64,000 nucleotides of DNA, from NCBI GenBank assembly GCA_019639195.1, contig JAHBSI010000001.1:372001-436000 (forward strand), given 5' to 3'. Positions within the stretch are counted from its first letter, which is position 1; every line of letters begins with the position of its first letter. Positions 57,771-64,000 of this stretch are shown in pieces. A program made the translations under genes and the position numbers. The notes under the pieces were generated by a model. It saw only the letters and a program-made list of their open reading frames with translations, searched no databases and was not told the origin of the DNA. Source of the DNA: Acidobacteriota bacterium. Lineage in GTDB: Bacteria; Acidobacteriota; Blastocatellia; Pyrinomonadales; Pyrinomonadaceae.

Positions 57771-58897
57771 GCGAAGACAGAAAAGACCTCGTTCGAGAAA
57801 AGCATTCCGCGACGCGTGAGGCGCAGCTTGTCGCCCGCAAATTCGATCAGGCCGGCATCGCCGAGCCTTTCGAGGTCGGCCGCATACTTTTCGCGAAGGT
57901 CGATGCCCGTGGCCTTTGCGTATTCCGTCAACGAGATTCCCGAAGTAAGGCGCAGCCCGAGGAACGCGCGTTCGCCCGCGAGCTTTTCATACGAAAGGTC
58001 ATCGCGGCCCGCGACGGCCGACCGCTCGTGCTCGATCGCCGCAACATACTCGTTCGTATCCCGCAGGTTCCAATATCGCGACGCACCATCAAAAGAGTGT
58101 GCCGAAACGCCGAACCCAAAGACGGGCTCGAGCCGCCAGTATTTCGTGTTATGGCGCGACGCGAAACCCGGCTTCGCAAAATTCGATATCTCGTACTGCT
58201 CAAATTCCGTCCCCTCGATCCGCTCGAGCAAATGTTCGTACATTTCGGCTGCGATCTCTTCGTCCGGGACGGGTCGCCGACCGCTGCGTATCTGTTCGGC
58301 AAGTGGCGTCGCTTCGTGCACCTCGAGAATATAGAGCGACAGATGCTCCGGGTCGAGCGTTAAGGCTTCATCAAGATTTCGCTTCCAATCATCCAACTTC
58401 TGGCCGGGCAGCCCGATGATCAGATCAAAGCTGATATTAGAAAAGTCCGCCTCACGCAGCATCCTGAACGTCGTGCGGGCGTCGTTCGCATCGTGTCCGC
58501 GTGCGAGCAGCTTAAGGTCGCGGTCATTGAACGTCTGCACGCCGAAGCTCGCCCTGTTGACGTCGGCCGCACGATAGGCGGCGAGCGTCTCGGCGGTGAC
58601 CGTCGCAGGATTCATCTCCAGCGTGATCTCTGCATCGCCCTCTATATCAAAGCTCTCGTTGACCGCCGCCAGTATCCGCTCCAATTGCATCGGCGAGAGC
58701 AGCGACGGCGTGCCTCCGCCAAAATAGACAGTGTCGGCAGGACGCCGAACTTCAAACTTCGAACTACGGATCTCAGAACACAACGCATCGACATACCGCT
58801 CGACCGCACCGCTCTCACGATAAACGTCGGTCGCAAAATCGCAGTATGAACACCGCGACTTGCAGAATGGTATGTGTAAATAAACTCCGGCCGTCAT
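57767..58897 (-). CDS. hemW: HemW-like radical SAM protein
   Basis: A 376-residue radical-SAM protein. The cluster motif is HIPFCKSRCSYCDF near the start, followed by VYFGGGTPSLL, ITLEMNPATVT and SFGVQTFNDRDL. The C-terminal HemN/HemW winged part is present (GLRLTSGISLTEY). HemW members bind haem and act as haem chaperones, often mis-annotated as oxygen-independent coproporphyrinogen oxidase. The ATG at 58897 (MTAGVYLHI) is preferred to one 5 codons upstream. Confidence 0.92.
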   Translation of the reverse strand: MTAGVYLHIPFCKSRCSYCDFATDVYRESGAVERYVDALCSEIRSSKFEVRRPADTVYFGGGTPSLLSPMQLERILAAVNESFDIEGDAEITLEMNPATVTAETLAAYRAADVNRASFGVQTFNDRDLKLLARGHDANDARTTFRMLREADFSNISFDLIIGLPGQKLDDWKRNLDEALTLDPEHLSLYILEVHEATPLAEQIRSGRRPVPDEEIAAEMYEHLLERIEGTEFEQYEISNFAKPGFASRHNTKYWRLEPVFGFGVSAHSFDGASRYWNLRDTNEYVAAIEHERSAVAGRDDLSYEKLAGERAFLGLRLTSGISLTEYAKATGIDLREKYAADLERLGDAGLIEFAGDKLRLTRRGMLFSNEVFSVFA

Positions 58898-58981
58898 AAG
58901 CGATAAACTCACAAGCGATTTTCCGCGAAATCCACAAAATAATCTATCCTGAGATCATCGACAATAAATTCGAGGAGTTTT

Positions 58982-59584
58982 ATGGAGTCCTTTTCGCAAT
59001 ATCTTTCCATAGCTGCGTATTTCCTGCTTTTGATCTCCTGGGTGGTCTTTCTGGGTGTATTCTTCGTGGGCAGGAAACCCGCGGCGGCTCCGGATGCAAG
59101 GCGTGCACCGCAGTCTTTTGCGGGGATCGCTCTTCAGGCCGTCGCGGTCGCGATCGTCTGGATGTTCTATAGATCGCCGTTTCTCTCGCCGCTCATCGAA
59201 GGGCCGATCGTGCTGAACATCGTGCTGGAGGTTATCGCGATCTGTCTTATGATCGGTGCGATCCTGTTTGCGAGAGCCGCCGTCCGCGAACTCGGCAAGC
59301 AGTTCGCTCTGCAGGCAAGATTGATCGAAGGGCACGAACTCATCACGACGGGCGTTTACGGTGTCGTCCGTCATCCGATCTACACGGCATTCTTTGCGAT
59401 GATGCTTGCGACCGCACTCGTAATGAGTCATTGGATCGCGCTTGTCGCCGGTGCCTGCACCTTCCTTTTAGGCACGCGGATCCGCACCTCAAGCGAAGAC
59501 CGCTTATTGAGCGAAGCATTCGGCGAAGAATTCGCCGCGTGGAAAGCGCGTGTTCCGGCCCTGATCCCATTCGCAAAATGGTGA
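58982..59584 (+). CDS. ICMT/PEMT-like membrane methyltransferase
   Basis: A 200-residue polytopic protein with four to five membrane segments. The C-terminal half has the SAM-binding pattern of isoprenylcysteine carboxyl methyltransferase relatives: ELITTGVYGVVRHPIYTAFF and SSEDRLLSEAFGEEFAAWK. The natural substrate in bacteria is mostly unknown; lipid or isoprenoid-thiol methylation is possible. Convergent with purL. Confidence 0.82.
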   Translation: MESFSQYLSIAAYFLLLISWVVFLGVFFVGRKPAAAPDARRAPQSFAGIALQAVAVAIVWMFYRSPFLSPLIEGPIVLNIVLEVIAICLMIGAILFARAAVRELGKQFALQARLIEGHELITTGVYGVVRHPIYTAFFAMMLATALVMSHWIALVAGACTFLLGTRIRTSSEDRLLSEAFGEEFAAWKARVPALIPFAKW

Positions 59585-59615
59585 TCCCTGGCCGCGTCAA
59601 GTATTTTGATCTGAA

Positions 59616-61901
59616 TTAACTTTCGAGTTCCCGCTCGAGCGTGTGCTTCCACAACGCTTCGAGCTCGGTGACTGCGGCATCGACCGCGACGGTCCCGTCA
59701 ACGCTGAGTTTCACGCTGTCGCCGCCGACCTTCCCGATCGTCTCGAACGGGCAATCGCCGACAGCCGCTTTCACCTTTTCGAGGTCGTGCGGTGAGAAGC
59801 TGATGATGATACGCGACGGAGATTCGCCAAAGAGAACCGCTGCGTTCGAGAGCCCGTTGCTCGCAACGGCGACCTCCGCACCGACCGCTTCACGGCCGAG
59901 CGACGCAAAGCAGCATTCCGCAAGGGCGACCGCAAGGCCGCCGTCCGAACAATCGTGTGCGCTTTTTAGAAGAGCTTCGTCCGCGAGCCTTAGACAGGCC
60001 GCCTGAACCTGTTTTTCGAGTGCGAGATCGAGCTGCGGTACGCGGCCCTTTGCGGCCATCTCTTCATAAGAAAGTCCCGCGATCGTCTGTGCGAATTCGC
60101 TGACCGAAAGATCGTCTCGCGTCGTCCCGAGAAGAGCGATGATGTCGCCCTCGGCCTTGAATCCTTGCGTTACGAGCTTGCGTACGTCTTCGACGACGCC
60201 GACCATTCCGATCACGGGCGTCGGAAGAATGCCGCGTCCGTCCGTCTCGTTATAGAACGATACGTTGCCCGAGACGACCGGCGTTTCGAACGCCTCACAG
60301 GTCTCGACCAAACCGTCAATAACGTCCGAGAACGACCGCATCACTTCCGGCCTTTCAGGCGAAGCAAAATTCAAGCAGTTCGTGACAGCGATCGGCTTTG
60401 CACCGACGCACACGACGTTCCTTGCCGCTTCGGCGACCGTCAGCTTCGCACCTTCGAATGCGTTGACGCCGACGTATCTGCCGTTCCCGTCAAGGCACAT
60501 CGCGATCGCACGACGCGTTTCTTTTACGCGAATGACGGCCGCGTCCGCACCGGGCAGAACCGCCGTATTCGTACGCACCATCGAATCGTACTGCTCATAG
60601 ACCCAATGTTTTGAGCAAATATTCGGCGAAGCAAGCAGCCGGCAAAGCGCGTCCTTAAGATCTACGGCCGCAAGCATTTCGGGCGTGAATACCGCACCGT
60701 CGCGATTTGCTTCGGGCCGTGCGGCGACCGGCCGCTGATATTTCGGAGCTTCATCCGTGAGAGCGAGAACGGGCAGGTCGGCCTCGAGCTTGCCGTTGTG
60801 AACGATCTTCAGGCGGTCGCCTTCAACGACCTTGCCGATCACGACCGCATCGAGTTCCCACTTGCTGAAGATCTCGACGACCTCTCTTTCGCGGCCCTCG
60901 CGTGCAACGATCAGCATTCGCTCCTGCGATTCGGAAAGGAGCATTTCGTACGCCGTCATTCCTGTCTCACGCTGCGGCACAAGCGTAAGGTCGATCTCAA
61001 GCCCGGTGCCGGCGCGTGCCGCCATCTCGACCGACGAACTCGTCAGGCCCGCGGCGCCCATATCCTGTATGCCTTCGATCGCACCCGAACGCATCGCCTC
61101 GAGACAGGCTTCGAGCAAAAGCTTTTCGAGGAACGGATCGCCGACCTGAACCGTCGGACGCTTTTCGAGTGCTTCTTCATCGAATTCCGCCGAAGCCATC
61201 GTCGCGCCGTGAATGCCGTCGCGGCCGGTCTTTGCACCGACATAAAGCACCGGATTGCCGATGCCCGAGGCCTTGCCGAAAAAGATCTGCTCCTGACGGA
61301 CAAGCCCAAGCGCAAAGGCATTCACCAGCGGATTCAAGCTGTATGAATCATCAAAAACGACCTCGCCGCCGATCGTCGGCACGCCAAAACAATTGCCGTA
61401 ATGCCCGATGCCCGACACGCAGCCTTTAAGGATGGCCTTATTTCTGTTGAAGGTCGCCGATCTTTCACTTTCGCCTTCTGACTTATTTCGGGCCGAAAGC
61501 GGACCGAACCGAAGCGAGTTCATCGCCGCCACGGGACGCGCTCCCATTGTGAAAACGTCACGCAGGATGCCGCCGACGCCGGTCGCCGCTCCCTGAAACG
61601 GTTCGATAAAGGACGGATGATTGTGCGATTCGACCTTAAAGGCAACGCACCAGTCGTCACCGATATCGACGACACCGGCATTTTCGCCCGGCGGCACGAT
61701 CACACGCGGGCCGCGTGTCGGCAGGCGTTTCAGATGCACTCGCGAAGATTTATACGAACAATGCTCCGACCACATCACGCTGAACACGCCGAGTTCGGTG
61801 AAGTTCGGCTCACGTCCCAGAAGTTCGCAGATCTTTGCGTATTCATCCTGGGTCAGGTTGTGCTGCTTGATGGTTTCCGGAGTAATGCTTTGTTCGCTCA
61901 T
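59616..61901 (-). CDS. purL: Phosphoribosylformylglycinamidine synthase subunit PurL
   Basis: A 761-residue small-type PurL that amidates FGAR to FGAM in purine synthesis, using ammonia from PurQ with PurS (not in the window). Motifs include [55 protein letters not shown] and [16 protein letters not shown]. Length and motif order are those of the multi-subunit form. The ATG at 61901 is the only sensible start. Confidence 0.96.
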   Translation of the reverse strand: MSEQSITPETIKQHNLTQDEYAKICELLGREPNFTELGVFSVMWSEHCSYKSSRVHLKRLPTRGPRVIVPPGENAGVVDIGDDWCVAFKVESHNHPSFIEPFQGAATGVGGILRDVFTMGARPVAAMNSLRFGPLSARNKSEGESERSATFNRNKAILKGCVSGIGHYGNCFGVPTIGGEVVFDDSYSLNPLVNAFALGLVRQEQIFFGKASGIGNPVLYVGAKTGRDGIHGATMASAEFDEEALEKRPTVQVGDPFLEKLLLEACLEAMRSGAIEGIQDMGAAGLTSSSVEMAARAGTGLEIDLTLVPQRETGMTAYEMLLSESQERMLIVAREGREREVVEIFSKWELDAVVIGKVVEGDRLKIVHNGKLEADLPVLALTDEAPKYQRPVAARPEANRDGAVFTPEMLAAVDLKDALCRLLASPNICSKHWVYEQYDSMVRTNTAVLPGADAAVIRVKETRRAIAMCLDGNGRYVGVNAFEGAKLTVAEAARNVVCVGAKPIAVTNCLNFASPERPEVMRSFSDVIDGLVETCEAFETPVVSGNVSFYNETDGRGILPTPVIGMVGVVEDVRKLVTQGFKAEGDIIALLGTTRDDLSVSEFAQTIAGLSYEEMAAKGRVPQLDLALEKQVQAACLRLADEALLKSAHDCSDGGLAVALAECCFASLGREAVGAEVAVASNGLSNAAVLFGESPSRIIISFSPHDLEKVKAAVGDCPFETIGKVGGDSVKLSVDGTVAVDAAVTELEALWKHTLERELES

Positions 61902-62010
61902 CTGGTATGTCTGCTTTCGCGGTTACAAATAAAACAGATACTTTACCCCGTTCGGACGGCTGATGTCGATTCGGGTGAGAGCAATTGACGGCAGGTTCAG
62001 CTTGAAATTC

Positions 62011-62883
62011 CTAGGGAAGTTCACGGCCGCGATATACAAAAACGGTCTCGCGAAACTCGTCCGGTCTCACCGCATCGAACAACGCGGGGCCGTTCGGGCG
62101 CAGGTCTTTTAATATCGGTTCGAATCCCTTTTCCGAATTATCGAACTGCTCTTTCCCTCGATAACGCGTGATCAGCATCAGGTCGAAAGAGCCTGCGGCC
62201 TCCGGGTCCGACGGAAGCATATCGAACGACGCGATCACGTTCCGTTTCTTCGCTTCCTCGCGATAGAGCTTCCAATTATTCTCGTAAAAATACTCGGCCT
62301 GCTTTCGGTTGCCGTTCTTGAATTTTACGAATTCGATGACCGTGTAGATCGGAGCGTCCGCGAGTGCGATCGCCTTTTTTATCTCGGCCTCGAGCGTTTC
62401 GGTGCGGAATCTTCCGTTGCGTTCGTAAAGCGTAAAGCCGCGTTCGTCCTTTAGAATGGTAAGCGGCAGATTTCCCGCCCACTTGTCGCTGACCGTGCGA
62501 TAAGCCTCGTTCTCCTCGACCTCATCAACGGTCTTTAGCAGATACGCAGGCATTTCCGAGTGCATTTCCGCGAGGAACTTCGGCACGTCGCGGTCGATCT
62601 CGGCAAGATCATCGAGCGAGATCGTGATGAAATCGACCTGCCCGCGATATTTCAGATGGAGCTTTACGAGTTCCGGAAATTCATCGCGGCACGGATCGCA
62701 CCACGTCGCCCAAAAGTTGATGACCATCGGCCGGTTCGTCGGGCGAATGATCCGCTTCAAGCCCTCGGCGCTCACCTTCAAGACCGTCGGCCCGACGCGT
62801 TTGACGGGGACGCTGCCCTGTGCGAACGCTCCCGCAGCAAAGACAAAAAGAGCCAATATAAATAAAGAACGCGTAACTCTCAT
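62011..62883 (-). CDS. TlpA-like thioredoxin with C-terminal alpha/beta-barrel-like domain
   Basis: A 290-residue exported protein (signal MRVTRSLFILALFVFAAGAF ending FAQG). Residues about 35-175 are a TlpA/ResA thioredoxin fold with the active pair in INFWATWCDPCRDEFPEL. Residues about 178-290 (APIYTVIEFVKFKNGNRKQA, MLITRYRGKEQFDNSEKGF) look like a dimeric alpha/beta barrel of the NIPSNAP/EthD kind, an unusual companion. A periplasmic disulphide or reductant role is inferred for the first domain; the second has no assigned role. Confidence 0.82.
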   Translation of the reverse strand: MRVTRSLFILALFVFAAGAFAQGSVPVKRVGPTVLKVSAEGLKRIIRPTNRPMVINFWATWCDPCRDEFPELVKLHLKYRGQVDFITISLDDLAEIDRDVPKFLAEMHSEMPAYLLKTVDEVEENEAYRTVSDKWAGNLPLTILKDERGFTLYERNGRFRTETLEAEIKKAIALADAPIYTVIEFVKFKNGNRKQAEYFYENNWKLYREEAKKRNVIASFDMLPSDPEAAGSFDLMLITRYRGKEQFDNSEKGFEPILKDLRPNGPALFDAVRPDEFRETVFVYRGRELP

Positions 62884-62895
62884 CGTAAAAAAAGC

Positions 62896-64000
62896 TTAAC
62901 CAAACAGACGCGGCAGGCGGCTTTCGAGGTTCCTCGGCAGCAGTATCTCCATCGCGTCATCCACCGTTATGATGCCCGCGATATCGCCTTCGTCGTCGAC
63001 GACCGGCAGTGCAAGAAGATTGTATTCGGCGATCATCTGTGCCGCATCAAGTGCCGAATCCGACGGATGAGCACTCCTGAAATCTTTTCGCATCACATCG
63101 GAAAGTTTCTTCGTCGGGTCCGCAAGTATCAGCGAACGCAGGCTTATCAGGCCGCAGATCTTCCAGCTGTCCGGCGCCTCGACGACGTAAAGGTAGTAGA
63201 TCATGTTCGGCGTCTCGGCCATCCCGCGAAGCGAAACGATCGCCTCGGCAACCGTAAGATCACGCGAAAGGTGCACGAACTCCGTCGTCATCAAGCCGCC
63301 CGCCGTGTCGTGTTCAAACGCCATCAGCTCCGCGACATCGGCCTTCTCGTCCTCTTCCATCAGGGCGAAAAGCTGTTCGCTCTTCTCGTCATCCATCTCG
63401 TCGAGAACATCGACGGCATCATCCGGCGACATCTCTTCGAGAATGTCCGCGGCGCGCTCTTCGTCAAGCCCTTCGAGAATGCGAGCCTGTGCCTCGGTGG
63501 ACATCTCTTCGAGCGTGTCCGCGGCGATCTCGTCATCGAGGCTCTCGACGACCTCGGTTCTGTGGATCGGCGAAAGCGTCTCGGCAAGCTGTGCGATCTC
63601 GACCGGATGAAGCCGCGAAAGCTTGTCCTTCGAGGATTTTAGCTGGACGGTGACGGTCGTCGTATCCGTCGCAAGATAACCGACGTCGGCCCAATCGATC
63701 ACTTCGACAGGCCGGTCGCTGCCGAAAAAACCTTGCGGCATCAGCCGCCGCACAAATCCCTGGAGCGAAACATCCGCACCCGTCACACGCCAGACGTGAC
63801 CCGTCTCGATCATCTGAACGTCGTTCACGCGAACGACACGCTTGCCATCGACATCGATCAGCTGATTATCGAGAACGTCCTTTTTCAGGAGCACTTCGCC
63901 CTCGCGGCGAATGAACGGCGTAAGGTCGAGCACGGCAAGCCGCATCTTTGCCCCGTGCGAAGAAAGCTCAGCTACGTTCTGCCTCGGCAGGAAGAAATTC
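62896..64000 (-). CDS. MgtE-N plus CBS-domain protein, 5' end outside the window
   Basis: The frame is open from base 64000 down to the stop, with residues such as LPRQNVAELS before the first ATG at 63945. The real start therefore probably lies beyond the window and the internal Met is not the N-terminus. An N-terminal PRC-barrel-like part (about 55 residues, DVLDNQLIDVDGKRVVRVND) precedes an MgtE-N superhelix (LHPVEIAQLAETLSPIHRTE, MSTEAQARILEGLDEERAAD) and two CBS domains ending IAGIITVDDAMEIL. No membrane segment is seen, so it is not a full MgtE channel; it may be a magnesium or nucleotide sensor for a transporter encoded elsewhere. The stop lies 12 bases before the TlpA-like gene. Confidence 0.82.
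   Translation of the reverse strand, partial: NFFLPRQNVAELSSHGAKMRLAVLDLTPFIRREGEVLLKKDVLDNQLIDVDGKRVVRVNDVQMIETGHVWRVTGADVSLQGFVRRLMPQGFFGSDRPVEVIDWADVGYLATDTTTVTVQLKSSKDKLSRLHPVEIAQLAETLSPIHRTEVVESLDDEIAADTLEEMSTEAQARILEGLDEERAADILEEMSPDDAVDVLDEMDDEKSEQLFALMEEDEKADVAELMAFEHDTAGGLMTTEFVHLSRDLTVAEAIVSLRGMAETPNMIYYLYVVEAPDSWKICGLISLRSLILADPTKKLSDVMRKDFRSAHPSDSALDAAQMIAEYNLLALPVVDDEGDIAGIITVDDAMEILLPRNLESRLPRLFG

Overview
The window reads as chromosomal DNA of a Gram-negative-type bacterium, most likely an Acidobacteriota of the Blastocatellia/Pyrinomonadales kind. This is inferred from two secreted VWFA-type proteins of the form common in Acidobacteria, many lipoprotein signals, several murein transglycosylases, and a TrmFO-type tRNA methyltransferase. 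It is dense and mostly made of ordinary housekeeping genes. No rRNA, tRNA, CRISPR array or insertion sequence was seen.

Layout. 1-12.8 kb: 5' end of an EttA-type ABC-F ATPase, a SLC13-type permease with regulatory domains, VWFA proteins, a Xer recombinase, a soluble lytic transglycosylase, a MenC/N-acylamino-acid racemase enzyme, a Fic AMPylase and TrmFO. Arrays of dyad repeats flank trmFO on both sides. 12.9-20.3 kb: a compact phage-derived cassette on the minus strand (endolysin, holin-like, two overlapping spanin-like genes, terminase large subunit, portal, scaffold-like, major capsid, small head gene, terminator). A papain-like protease gene is inserted on the opposite strand and an excisionase-like gene sits at the far end. 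No tail, integrase, repressor or replication genes were found. 20.3-25.5 kb: three signalling genes (FHA-GGDEF, an ATPase-like/RsbW-like fusion, PocR-GAF-GGDEF). 25.7-35.7 kb: a DUF2383 protein; a minus-strand run folD - MazG-like - coaE - peptide-binding protein - two ABC ATPases with a lipoprotein between them; a SCO/CusF copper protein; an amidohydrolase and a transglycosylase.

35.5-43.9 kb: clpC, a CGNR regulator divergent from a DinB-family gene with four operator-like half-sites between them, pta, and a Wzc/BY-kinase. 43.9-55.0 kb: a long co-oriented minus-strand run holding a CBS-domain cysteine/cystathionine synthase, a tail-anchored protein, three related FHA-transmembrane proteins (one with an intact-looking transglycosylase domain, two with degenerate ones), a YkgJ cysteine-cluster protein, the type VI secretion baseplate protein TssK, a PH-domain protein and rmlB-rmlD. 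55.1-64 kb: another transglycosylase, cspA with a long leader, kynA, hemW, an ICMT-like methyltransferase, purL, a TlpA-like thioredoxin fusion, and an MgtE_N-CBS protein whose 5' end lies beyond the window.

The two places most likely to hold something new are the tail-less capsid-lysis cassette (a domesticated prophage, gene-transfer-agent-like or satellite-like element) and the FHA/transglycosylase trio linked to TssK. The latter looks like a phospho-regulated envelope-anchoring module for a contractile apparatus. The alternating 40-bp-period dyad array upstream of fic is the most striking non-coding signal.
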